Below the pieces are notes generated by a model. It made no database searches and had not been told where the DNA came from. It was given only the letters and a program-made list of their open reading frames with translations. From assembly GCF_019024325.1 (NCBI RefSeq), contig NZ_JAFNJS010000001.1, positions 744,001 through 808,000 on the forward strand: DNA of 64,000 bases, in the 5' to 3' direction. The position numbers were made by a program, and so were the translations under genes. This document shows, piece by piece, positions 36,078 to 45,047 of this stretch (positions are counted from its first letter, which is position 1; each line of letters starts with the position of its first letter). This stretch comes from Falsiroseomonas tokyonensis. GTDB taxonomy: Bacteria > Pseudomonadota > Alphaproteobacteria > Acetobacterales > Acetobacteraceae.

Positions 36078-37334
36078 TCAGAAGGCCAGGCGCGTTCCGA
36101 TGATGAAGATGTCGATGTTGCGGTTGCGAAGGTTGCCCGGGGCCCCATTCGCGGCCACTACGCCCGTTGCTGTCAGCCCGGCTACGTTCTCATCGTTAAC
36201 GTTCGTGTAGTTCGCGAACGCCTCAAGGCCCGGCGCAAGGGTATAGACCGCGCCCACGCCAATTGCGCGCTGTTCACGGTCGGCGAGGGCGCCGCCATTG
36301 TCACGTTTTCCAAGCGCATAGAAGGCGCCGAGCGACATGGCGCCGATGCGGTAGGTCGCGCCAATCGTCCAGTTGGTGGAGGTATCGCGACCCTGTGGCA
36401 GGCCAATGCGGCCAAAGGAGGCGCGGTCGAACTTGCCCCACACGTAGTGACCACCGACAGTCAAGCCGTAGGCGGACAAGTTCAAGCCGACCTGATAGGC
36501 ATTCGGATCTTGGAAGCCAGGCGCTACGCCGTCTGGTGCATCGCCACGCATTGCGGAGAAGGCGGCAGCTACGCCGACATTGCCGAAGCTGCCGCGGTAA
36601 CGGAGCGCGCCGGACAACTCGTTGCGAATAAAGCCACCATTCGCGTTGCGCTGCAGCGAGCCATTCTGCTGGGCGTTATTCTGAAGAAGATTCTCGCCTT
36701 CAAAGGTGTTTGGCGCATAGCTGACGCCGAAGTCGAAGCCGAAGAACTGCGGGGACAGGTAGATGATTTTGGTGGAATCGTTGCCGTCGTTGATCGTCGA
36801 GAGGATGTAGCGGGTGTTAGCTCCATCAATGGCAACGAACTCATCCCAGCCACCGGACTCACCAAGGTTGGTAACGCTTGGCGCAGCGACCTTGAGCTGA
36901 TCCGCGGCGCTGTCCTGGTCACCGAACTGCAAGGTACCGAGCGTCGGGCTGGAAATGAAGCCCCAAGCCTCATCAGTATCCACGATGCCACCGCTGCCGG
37001 CTCCGATGAACCCGCTCCCAAGCACTCCCGAGGAGCCGCCAGGAGACGTAACGTTGTCCATCTGCAACTCGATTTCGGCGCCGTAGGACAAACCGTTGGC
37101 AGCCTTACCGCGCACGATCACGCTGATTTCCATATCGCTGCGGAAATCCACCTTGGAGCGCGAGCGATTGGCGCCCGTGACATTGGGGCGGTCGAAGTCG
37201 TCGTTGACGTAGCCGGCCGTGAATTCGAAGTAGCCGCCGACGCGAACCGTCGGCGCTTCCTGCGCCTGGGCCACACCCATGCCCATCAGCGCGGCGCCCA
37301 CCACCGCAGTGGTGCCCAGCAGAATCTTGCGCAT
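36078..37334 (-). CDS. Outer-membrane porin
   Basis: A 418-residue beta-barrel protein with the signal peptide MRKILLGTTAVVGAALMGMG ending VAQAQE. The mature part is rich in aromatic beta-strands (VRVGGYFEFTAGYVNDDFDR, YGAEIELQMDNV, FGFDFGVSYAPNTFEGEN, WTIGATYRIGAMSLGAFYAL) and ends in a phenylalanine (RLAF), as porins do. It resembles the general porins of Rhodospirillales. The ATG follows AGGAGG. The internal region (about 36450-37150) is visibly richer in A and T than neighbouring genes. Confidence 0.9.
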   Translation of the reverse strand: MRKILLGTTAVVGAALMGMGVAQAQEAPTVRVGGYFEFTAGYVNDDFDRPNVTGANRSRSKVDFRSDMEISVIVRGKAANGLSYGAEIELQMDNVTSPGGSSGVLGSGFIGAGSGGIVDTDEAWGFISSPTLGTLQFGDQDSAADQLKVAAPSVTNLGESGGWDEFVAIDGANTRYILSTINDGNDSTKIIYLSPQFFGFDFGVSYAPNTFEGENLLQNNAQQNGSLQRNANGGFIRNELSGALRYRGSFGNVGVAAAFSAMRGDAPDGVAPGFQDPNAYQVGLNLSAYGLTVGGHYVWGKFDRASFGRIGLPQGRDTSTNWTIGATYRIGAMSLGAFYALGKRDNGGALADREQRAIGVGAVYTLAPGLEAFANYTNVNDENVAGLTATGVVAANGAPGNLRNRNIDIFIIGTRLAF

Positions 37335-37446
37335 ATCTAAAACCTCCTCCTGCACCGGGTGGCCCCCGGCATGCGACAACCCGCCTGCCCCCCTCGGCAG
37401 GACGCCGCCACCAGGTTCCCCCCTGGCAGCAGTCAGGCCCGAGCGG

Positions 37447-37476
37447 ATAATGGTCCGGCCATTGCGGATCGGGCAA
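37447..37476 (-). promoter_or_regulatory. Possible porin promoter
   Basis: On the minus strand TTGCCC (37471-37476) and CATTAT (37447-37452) are separated by 18 bases, upstream of the porin. This would leave a 5' untranslated region of about 105 bases. The -10 match is moderate. Confidence 0.35.
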
Positions 37477-37549
37477 CGCCGCAGGACAGCCCGGCGCGAC
37501 TTCGTTGAGACAGTGTGGCAACGGAGCCACAGGCCGCTTGCCCCCTGGC

Positions 37550-38188
37550 TCAGGCTCGCAATGCGCCGATTGCCGCGAGCCCGGCCGCGCGCCCAGCCCC
37601 CCGTCGCGGCAGCCGGCCGGCCGTGCCGGGCGCCACGCCGCCGAGCGCGATGGCGGCTTGGCCCTGGCCGCTCGCCAGCGCGGCCCAGCGCAGCGGGCCG
37701 AGCGCGGCCGCGCCCGGATGGCTGGCCGTGGCGAAGGCCGGCGAGACAAAGCCGCAATCGGCGTGCAGGCGCCGCGCCCGCGCCACCGCCGCCCGGCCAT
37801 GCACCGCCACCGAAAGCCGCGCCCAGGGCGCGCCTCGACGCCGTGCCGCCAGGAAGGCGACCAGGGTTCCAGGGGGCGGCCGGTCCGGCAGATGCAGCCC
37901 GCAGCGCGCGCGCAGCGCGCCGGCCGGATCGCCGCCGAGCAGCAGCACGAGCCCGCGCCGCCGCACCACCTGCCGCAGGCGCTGCAGTACCGCGGGCGCC
38001 AGGCCGCGCGCCAGCACCCCTGCCCCGCGTGGCAGCCGGGCCGCGGCGGCGCAGGGGTCCGGCAGCCGCACCGGGTCCGAGACCAGCCACAGCCGGGGAA
38101 GCACGCCGCGCCGGTCGCGCCGCGGCGTCAGCCGGCGCGACCAGGCCAGCAGGCTCCGCCCTTCGGTCACCGGCTTTGTTTCCGCCAT
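37550..38188 (-). CDS. thiE: Thiamine phosphate synthase / TenI-like protein
   Basis: A 212-residue TIM-barrel protein matching the ThiE/TenI family: LPRLWLVSDPVRLPDP near residue 30, LAPAVLQRLRQVVRRRGLVL, then HGRAAVARARRLHADCGFVS, PAFATASHPGAAALG, with the conserved HPGA/LG phosphate-binding loop, and IALGGVAP. The core of a true thiamine phosphate synthase is recognisable but divergent, so a TenI-like role is possible. Divergent from yggS with only 27 bp between them. Confidence 0.75.
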   Translation of the reverse strand: MAETKPVTEGRSLLAWSRRLTPRRDRRGVLPRLWLVSDPVRLPDPCAAAARLPRGAGVLARGLAPAVLQRLRQVVRRRGLVLLLGGDPAGALRARCGLHLPDRPPPGTLVAFLAARRRGAPWARLSVAVHGRAAVARARRLHADCGFVSPAFATASHPGAAALGPLRWAALASGQGQAAIALGGVAPGTAGRLPRRGAGRAAGLAAIGALRA

Positions 38189-38215
38189 GCCCCGAATTGC
38201 GTTAGCCTCCGCGCC

Positions 38216-38908
38216 ATGCCCAACGACCTTCCCACCGATCCCATTGCCAGCCAGCTCAAGCAAATCCGGGACAGGATCGCCGAGGCCTGCTTGCGCGCCA
38301 ACCGGGCGCCCGGCTCGGTCACGCTGGTCGCCGTTTCCAAGACCCATCCCGGCGCCGCGGTGGAAGCCGCCCTGGCTTGTGGGCAGATGGTCTTCGGCGA
38401 GAACCGGGTGCAGGAGGCCGAGGGAAAATTCCCCGCGCTGCGCCCCGCCTGGCCCGCGCTGCGGCTGCACCTGATCGGCGCGCTGCAAACTAACAAGGCG
38501 CGGGAGGCGGTGCGCGTCGCCGATGTGATCGAGAGCCTGGACCGCCCGAAACTCGCCGTGGCGCTGCGCGACGCCATGGCGCGGGAGGGTCGCCAGCCCC
38601 GGCTGTTGGTTCAGGTCAATACCGGTGACGAGCCGCAGAAGGCCGGCATCGCGCGCGCCGAGGCGGATGATTTCATCCGCGCCTGCCGCGAGGAACACGG
38701 CCTGCCCGTGACGGGGCTGATGTGCATCCCCCCGGCCGAGGCCGATCCGCGCCCCCATTTCGCCCTGCTGGCCGGAATGGCCGCGCGGCACGGCCTTGCG
38801 GTGCTGTCCATGGGCATGAGCGGCGATTTCGAGGCCGCGATCGCCGAAGGCGCGACGCATATCCGCGTCGGCACCGCGATCTTCGGCGGCCGTCCCGCGC
38901 CAGCCTGA
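38216..38908 (+). CDS. yggS: YggS family pyridoxal-phosphate homeostasis protein
   Basis: A 230-residue PLP-binding protein of the PROSC/YggS family. The PLP lysine is in TLVAVSKTHPGAAVEAAL near residue 42; FGENRVQEAEGKF, HLIGALQTNKAREAV, LVQVNTGDEPQKAGI and the C-terminal LSMGMSGDFEAAIAEGATHI followed by RVGTAIFG complete the family pattern. These proteins balance free PLP and affect amino acid metabolism. ATG at 38216 chosen. Confidence 0.92.
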   Translation: MPNDLPTDPIASQLKQIRDRIAEACLRANRAPGSVTLVAVSKTHPGAAVEAALACGQMVFGENRVQEAEGKFPALRPAWPALRLHLIGALQTNKAREAVRVADVIESLDRPKLAVALRDAMAREGRQPRLLVQVNTGDEPQKAGIARAEADDFIRACREEHGLPVTGLMCIPPAEADPRPHFALLAGMAARHGLAVLSMGMSGDFEAAIAEGATHIRVGTAIFGGRPAPA

Positions 38909-38941
38909 AGCCCGGCCCCGGGCGCCAGGAACCCGAAAAGC

Positions 38942-39499
38942 TCAGTGATGCTTCCAGGACACCTCGGTCAGCGCCGGCTCCGTCGGGTCGCAGCGCAGCC
39001 AGGTGCCGTTGCCGACCGACTGGCCCGTCATGGCCAGGATAAAACCCCAATGCGCGACGACCAGCGTGCTGGACCAATCCTCCAGCGCGGACATTTCGCC
39101 GCGGAACAGCGCGGCGCGGGCCAGCACCTGGTCCGCCGGTTCTTCCTGCGCCGGCCACCAGGTCTCCGCCACGTGGGTGAAGTCCAGATGCGGCCATTCC
39201 GCACAAAGCGCCGTGGCGGGGCTGCCGATATCGCAAGTGAAGGCGTAACGTTCGCGCACCAGCGGATTGACCAGCACCGGCACGCCCAGGCGCTTCGCCA
39301 CCGGCGCGGCGGTCTGCAGCGCCCTTGTATAGGGGGAGGCGATGACGCGCGTGATGCCCTCGGCCGCCAGCGCCGCCGCCGCGGCTTCCGCCTGGGCATG
39401 GCCGAGCGGGGTCAGCCGCGGATCGATGATGCCGGGGTCGCGCTTCGTGGCGCTGAAATGCAGGTTGAACTCGCTCTGGCCATGGCGGAGCAGGATCAT
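38942..39499 (-). CDS. Histidine phosphatase family protein
   Basis: A 185-residue phosphoglycerate-mutase-like protein. It starts MILLRHGQSEFNLHF with the catalytic RHG, and contains DPRLTPLGHAQAEAAA, ASPYTRALQTA with the second conserved arginine, and LVVAHWGFILAMTG with the second histidine. Substrate unknown. The ATG at 39499 is preceded by AGGAG; a much longer reading frame through this region is an artefact. It converges with yggS. Confidence 0.88.
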   Translation of the reverse strand: MILLRHGQSEFNLHFSATKRDPGIIDPRLTPLGHAQAEAAAAALAAEGITRVIASPYTRALQTAAPVAKRLGVPVLVNPLVRERYAFTCDIGSPATALCAEWPHLDFTHVAETWWPAQEEPADQVLARAALFRGEMSALEDWSSTLVVAHWGFILAMTGQSVGNGTWLRCDPTEPALTEVSWKHH

Positions 39500-39676
39500 C
39501 TTCGGGGCGGCTCCTGATGCGGTGCGACAGGTGACGCAGCCCGGCCAGGTCCGCAATCCCCGCCCCGATGCCTGCCCGCCGGACGGCTTAGATGCAGCAT
39601 CAGGGACAGATCGCAGGCTCCGGCGTTGCGGGTGGGCTGGGGGCGCCTTAAGTGAGTGCTTGATGAGGAGTTGGCA

Positions 39677-40357
39677 ATGTCGGGCGGCTTTCCTGTCGAT
39701 CTGATCCTGTTCGCAATGGTCGCGGCCTTCCTGGTGCTGCGGCTGCGGAGCGTGCTCGGCCGCCGCACCGGCTTCGAGCGCCCGCCCCGCGAGGGTCCGC
39801 ACCCCTATGACCCGCGCACCGCGCGCCCGGCCGGGGAGGCCGAGGTGCCCGAACTGCCGCCCCCCGCCCCCGCCAGCACCACCCGCCACGTGGTGCCGGA
39901 CCCGCGCACGCCCACGGGCCAGGCCCTGGCCCGCATCAAGGGCGTCGATCCCAGCTTCGATCCGCCGAGCTTCCTCAACGGCGCCGAGGCCGCCTTCCGC
40001 ATGGTGGTGGACGCCTTCGCCCGCGGCGACCGCGAGACGCTGCGCGCCCTGCTGGCCGACGACGTCTATGGCGGCTTCGAAGGCGCCATCACCGCCCGCG
40101 AACAGGCCGGCGAGACCCAGCGCTCCGAAGTCCGCGCCATGCAGGAGGCCGGCATCGAATCCGCCGACCTGCGCGGTACGGTGGCCGATGTGACGGTTCG
40201 CTTCGTCAGCGACCAGATCAACCTGACCACGGCCAGCGACGGCAGCATTTCCGCCGGCGCGGAAGCCGTGACCGAACTGACGGATATCTGGACCTTCCAG
40301 CGCGACCTCCGCAGCAGCGACCCCACCTGGCGCCTCACCGCCACCCGCTCCGCCTAG
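39677..40357 (+). CDS. Tim44/TimA family putative adaptor protein
   Basis: A 226-residue protein anchored by one N-terminal membrane helix (PVDLILFAMVAAFLVLRL), then a proline-rich linker and a C-terminal Tim44-like domain: FDPPSFLNGAEAAFRMVVDA, FARGDRETLRALLADDVYGG and ITELTDIWTF-like TDIWTFQRD strand. Bacterial TimA relates to mitochondrial Tim44. The ATG at 39677 follows GAGGAG. mltA is next with a 22-bp gap, as in many alphaproteobacteria. Confidence 0.88.
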   Translation: MSGGFPVDLILFAMVAAFLVLRLRSVLGRRTGFERPPREGPHPYDPRTARPAGEAEVPELPPPAPASTTRHVVPDPRTPTGQALARIKGVDPSFDPPSFLNGAEAAFRMVVDAFARGDRETLRALLADDVYGGFEGAITAREQAGETQRSEVRAMQEAGIESADLRGTVADVTVRFVSDQINLTTASDGSISAGAEAVTELTDIWTFQRDLRSSDPTWRLTATRSA

Positions 40358-40379
40358 TCGGGACGCTGCCGCGGTCTGG

Positions 40380-41483
<1,104 letters not shown>

Positions 41484-41488
41484 CGCAC

Positions 41489-41633
41489 AAAGCCCTCTCC
41501 ACCCAACGGGGGGAGAGGGTTGGGTGAGGGGGGCTATCGCAAGACGGGCGCAACCGCGCCTATGTGCAAACCCCCCTCACCGAACCTTGGACGCATGCGT
41601 CCAACCCCCCCCTGGCAGGGGAAGAGGGCTTTT
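41489..41633. repeat. Composite palindromic repeat between mltA and hemE
   Basis: An element with inverted ends AAAGCCCTCT (41489-41498) and AGAGGGCTTT (41623-41632), an internal pair of 16-bp arms (41518-41533 and 41571-41586, one mismatch), a CCCTCTCC/GGGGAGAGG hairpin, and a perfect 18-bp palindrome at 41587-41604. Part of the repeat family also seen at 19661 and 26200. It fills the convergent mltA-hemE gap. Confidence 0.75.
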
Positions 41634-41636
41634 CCG

Positions 41637-42746
41637 TCAGCCGCCCGAGCGTACGATCCGCACCAGCTGCGCCACATGCTCGGGCGGCGTCACCTTCTCG
41701 ATCCCATGGCCCAGGTTGAAGACGAAGGGCCGGCCGCGCATCGCCGCCAGGATCTGCCGTGCCTCGGCCTCCATCGCATCACCGCCCACGATCAGCGACA
41801 GCGGATCGAGGTTGCCCTGCAGCCCGACCGTCGGCGCCACGGCGGTAGCCGCAAAGCGCGGATCCATCGAGGTATCCATGGCCACCGTATTGACCCCCGT
41901 GCGCAGCGTGTATTCGCCGATCAGCGGGCCGGCCAGCCGCGGAAAGCCGATGATCGGGATGGAGGGGTGCAGACGCTTCAGGCTGCGCACGATGGTGGCG
42001 GTGGGCTCGATCACCCAGCGGCGGAATTGTGCGGGCGGCAGCAGCCCGGCCCAGCTGTCGAACAGCATCAGGGCCTCGGCGCCCGCCTCGGCCTGGGCCA
42101 GCAGATATTCGGTGGTGGCCTCCACCAGCGTGCGGATCAGCTTGCCGAACAGGGCCGGTTCGGCGAAGGCCATCTGGCGCGTGGTCGCAAAATCGCGGCT
42201 GCCATGGCCCTCGACCATGTAGCAGGCCACCGTGAAGGGGCTGCCGGCGAAGCCGATCAGCGCGGTCTTCGGGTGCTGCGCCTCCAGCGCCGCGCGCACA
42301 AGGCGCACCGTCTCCAGGATCGGGGCGGCGCGCTCTCGCACGGCGCCCACCTCCAAGGCATTCACCGCCGCCAGGTCGCGCAACGGCTCCAGCTGGGGGC
42401 CCTCGCCCTCGGCGAAGCGCAGCGGCTGGCCCATGGCCCAGGGCACCATCAGGATGTCGGAGAACAGGATGGCGCCGTCCATGCCGTAGCGGCGGATCGG
42501 CTGCAGCGTGACCTCCGCCGCCATCTCCGGCGTGGTGCAGAGGGTGATGAAGCCGCCCGCCTGGGCGCGGATCTCGCGGTATTCGGGCAGGTAGCGCCCG
42601 GCCTGGCGCATCAGCCACATCGGCGGCGGCCAGACCGCCTCCCCGGACAGGGCCCGCAGCAGCGGTTTGTCCTGGCCCAGCCCCGTCGCCGCGCCTGCTG
42701 GCTCTGCCGTCAAACCCGCCTCCCCTGGTTCCGCTCCGCTGGTCAC
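41637..42746 (-). CDS. hemE: Uroporphyrinogen decarboxylase
   Basis: Converts uroporphyrinogen III to coproporphyrinogen III in heme synthesis. The 369-residue product has the signature WLMRQAGRYLPEYREIRAQ near residue 45, ILFSDILMVPWAMG and IGFAGSPFTVACYMVEGHGS. Translation starts at GTG 42746. In Caulobacter and other alphaproteobacteria hemE flanks the chromosomal origin; here too it is divergent from ppsR across a 423-bp gap. Confidence 0.96.
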   Translation of the reverse strand: MTSGAEPGEAGLTAEPAGAATGLGQDKPLLRALSGEAVWPPPMWLMRQAGRYLPEYREIRAQAGGFITLCTTPEMAAEVTLQPIRRYGMDGAILFSDILMVPWAMGQPLRFAEGEGPQLEPLRDLAAVNALEVGAVRERAAPILETVRLVRAALEAQHPKTALIGFAGSPFTVACYMVEGHGSRDFATTRQMAFAEPALFGKLIRTLVEATTEYLLAQAEAGAEALMLFDSWAGLLPPAQFRRWVIEPTATIVRSLKRLHPSIPIIGFPRLAGPLIGEYTLRTGVNTVAMDTSMDPRFAATAVAPTVGLQGNLDPLSLIVGGDAMEAEARQILAAMRGRPFVFNLGHGIEKVTPPEHVAQLVRIVRSGG

Positions 42747-43169
42747 TGCCTAGGGCACGGCCGCGGAAAGGCCAATTCCCCCATAAGAAGAAAGAATCTG
42801 AAAGAGTCTGGGGTAGCTGTAGGGCCCTGTGGACGATGTGGATCAAGCAGACGCAGCTTTCATCCACAGCTTCATCCAGGGGAGGGTCGGCGCGCAATGC
42901 GCTGATTCCGAAGGTGGAATCGGGCTGTCCCCGTAAACGGCCCGCGACCCGGTGACTCCATCCCCTGTGCGCGGCGCCGCCGGCTTGTCCCCACTGACCG
43001 AGAGCGGTCGGGCGCGGGCGCAATTCTGTCCCCAGCTTCCACGGCTTTCCGCAGGCCCCGCGGCGCCTGCGCGGCGCCCTGTCATGCCGCCGCGCCTTGG
43101 GCTAATCCTGCCCAGGGGGGCACCAGCAGGATCAGGCGGCCCCGCAGGTCGGGAACCAGGTGCATCATC
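42747..43169. other. Putative chromosomal replication origin (oriC), hemE-ppsR interval
   Basis: This 423-bp gap has no gene. An AT-rich stretch at about 42768-42818 (contains CCATAAGAAGAAAGAATCTG) adjoins four DnaA-box-like 9-mers: TGTGGACGA at 42828, TGTGGATCA at 42837 (complement TGATCCACA), TCATCCACA at 42860 and a weaker TCATCCAGG at 42872. Three TGTCCCC direct repeats follow at 42926, 42986 and 43027, the middle one within TTGTCCCCA, a 7/9 DnaA-box match. The gene pair hemE/DUF299 flanks the mapped origin of Caulobacter. CtrA sites of the TTAA-N7-TTAA type are not seen. Promoters of hemE and ppsR must also lie here. Confidence 0.65.
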
Positions 43170-44057
43170 ATGCCAAGCCGCACGATCAACCTGCATCTCG
43201 TCTCCGACAGCACCGGAGAGACGCTGAATTCCATCGCCCGCGCGACGCTGTCGCGCTTCGAGGATCCGCATGTCGTCCATCATCGCTGGTCGCTGATCCG
43301 CTCCCGCCTGCAGCTCGACCGGGTGCTGGAGGGGATCGAAGCCGAGCCCGGCCCGGTGCTGTTCACCCTGGTCGACCGCAGCCTGCGCCTGGCGCTGGAG
43401 GAGCATTGCGACCGCCTGCATATCGAGCACATGTCGCCGCTCGAGCCGGTGATGGAGATGCTGCAGCAGGCGATCGGCGCCCAGGCGCGGGAAAAGCGCG
43501 GCGCCCAGCATGTGATGGATGCCGACTATTTCCGCCGCATCGACGCGATGCACTACGTCCTGGCGCATGATGACGGCCAGGGCACGGCCGGCATCGCGGA
43601 GGCCGATGTCTGCATCGTCGGCGTCTCCCGCTCCTCCAAGACGCCGACCTGCTTCTACCTGGCCAATCGCGGCATCAAGGCGGCCAATGTGCCGCTGGTG
43701 CCCGGCGCGCCGCTGCCGCCGGAGCTGGAATCGGCGCCCTGCCCGGTGATCGGCCTGCATATCGAGACGAATGCGCTGATCGAGATCCGCCGCCATCGCC
43801 TGAAGCTGATCGGCGCCCATGGCGTGCACCATGACGCGACGGATTACGTCGATCCCGAGGCGGTGAAGGCGGAGATCCAGGCGGCGCGCCGGCTCTGCAC
43901 CAAATACGGCTGGCCGGTAATCGACGTCACCCGCCGGTCCATCGAGGAAACGGCGGCCACCGTGCTGCAGCTGATGGAGGCCTGGCACGCCCGCCGCGGC
44001 CTTCGCGCGGCCGAGCCGCCCCGCCCGGCCGACCCCGCTGCGGGCGCCCTGGCCTGA
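43170..44057 (+). CDS. ppsR: Pyruvate, phosphate dikinase / PEP synthase regulatory protein (DUF299)
   Basis: Bifunctional kinase-pyrophosphorylase that switches PEP synthase or PPDK activity. The 295-residue product opens [20 protein letters not shown] and carries the P-loop-like [20 protein letters not shown] near residue 155, with [10 protein letters not shown] and C-terminal [15 protein letters not shown]. It is the first gene right of the putative origin, in the position of the first annotated gene of the Caulobacter chromosome. maf follows with a TGATG overlap. Confidence 0.94.
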   Translation: MPSRTINLHLVSDSTGETLNSIARATLSRFEDPHVVHHRWSLIRSRLQLDRVLEGIEAEPGPVLFTLVDRSLRLALEEHCDRLHIEHMSPLEPVMEMLQQAIGAQAREKRGAQHVMDADYFRRIDAMHYVLAHDDGQGTAGIAEADVCIVGVSRSSKTPTCFYLANRGIKAANVPLVPGAPLPPELESAPCPVIGLHIETNALIEIRRHRLKLIGAHGVHHDATDYVDPEAVKAEIQAARRLCTKYGWPVIDVTRRSIEETAATVLQLMEAWHARRGLRAAEPPRPADPAAGALA

Positions 44058-44683
44058 TGCGGCAGGCCGAAAGCCCGCAACTGGTCCTGGCCAGCGCCTC
44101 CACCAGCCGCCGCGCGCTGCTGGAATCGGCCGGGCTGCGCTTCGAGGCGGTGGCGGCCGCGGTCGATGAGGCCGCGATCAAGGAATCCTGCCAAGCCGAG
44201 GGCATCCCGCCCGCCGAGGCCGCGATCATGCTGGCCGACGCCAAGGCCATGCGGGTGGCGCGCAAGCGGCCGGAGGCGCTGGTGATCGGCGGCGACCAGC
44301 TGCTGGTCTGCCGGGATGAGGCCGGCGTGCTGCGCTGGTACGACAAGCCGGTGGACCTGGCCGCCGCCCGCCGCCAGCTGCTGGAACTGCGCGGCCGGCC
44401 GCATGAGCTGGTGACCGCGACCGTCGCCTGGCGCGACGGCCAGCGCATCTGGCAGGACGTCACCACGCCCCGCCTGACCATGCGCGACTTCTCCGAGGAT
44501 TTTCTCGATGCCTACCTCGCGGCGGAAGGCGAGGTGCTGTTGGCCAGCGTCGGCGCCTATCGGCTGGAAGGCCTCGGCGTGCATCTGATGGCCAGGGTGG
44601 ACGGCGCCCACAGCGCCATCCTGGGCCTGCCCTTGCTGCCGCTGCTGGCCTTCCTGCGGCAGCACGGGGTGCTGACCGGCTGA
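44057..44683 (+). CDS. maf: Maf-type nucleoside triphosphate pyrophosphatase
   Basis: Hydrolyses noncanonical or modified nucleotides. The 208-residue product has LVLASASTSRRALLESAGLR at the N-terminus (the Maf SxSPRR-type substrate loop, here STSRR), VIGGDQLLVC with the catalytic aspartate, YDKPVDLAAARRQLLELRGR and EGLGVHLMARVDGAHSAILG. Its ATG overlaps the ppsR stop by one base. aroE, normally the next gene, is at 11.4-12.2 kb. Confidence 0.92.
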   Translation: MRQAESPQLVLASASTSRRALLESAGLRFEAVAAAVDEAAIKESCQAEGIPPAEAAIMLADAKAMRVARKRPEALVIGGDQLLVCRDEAGVLRWYDKPVDLAAARRQLLELRGRPHELVTATVAWRDGQRIWQDVTTPRLTMRDFSEDFLDAYLAAEGEVLLASVGAYRLEGLGVHLMARVDGAHSAILGLPLLPLLAFLRQHGVLTG

Positions 44684-44699
44684 GAGACCGTTTGAGAGA

Positions 44700-45047
44700 T
44701 CAGTCGACCGGCAAGAAGATGAAAACCACCGCCGCCACCAGGCAGCCCATCGCCGCGAAATAGGTCCAGCGCAGCTGCTCCCCCAAAAACATCACGCTGA
44801 AGACGGCGAAGACCGCCAGGGTGATGACTTCCTGCATCACCTTCAGCTGCTGCCCCGTGAAGGTGCCATAGCCGATGCGGTTGGCGGGCACGGCAAAGCA
44901 GTATTCGAAGAAGGCGATGCCCCAGCTGGCCACCACCGCCAGCCAGAGCGGCCAGGCCGGCTGCTTCAGATGGCCATACCAGGCGAAGGTCATCAGGACG
45001 TTGGAGAAGATCAGCAGTAGCGGGGTCAGCAGGATCGGGCTGGTCAT
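44700..45047 (-). CDS. DUF486 family (DMT) small membrane protein
   Basis: A 115-residue protein with four predicted membrane helices (LLTPLLLIFSNVLMTFAWYG, WLAVVASWGIAFFEYCF, VITLAVFAVFSVMF, YFAAMGCLVAAVVFIF) and conserved HLK, VPANRIGY and GQLKxxQE-type motifs of DUF486, a relative of the small drug/metabolite transporter fold. Substrate unknown. It overlaps ampG by four bases, so the two are probably translated together. Confidence 0.9.
   Translation of the reverse strand: MTSPILLTPLLLIFSNVLMTFAWYGHLKQPAWPLWLAVVASWGIAFFEYCFAVPANRIGYGTFTGQQLKVMQEVITLAVFAVFSVMFLGEQLRWTYFAAMGCLVAAVVFIFLPVD

Noticed and set aside
42747-43169. CtrA binding sites in the putative origin
   Set aside because: No TTAA-N7-TTAA pattern occurs in the interval.
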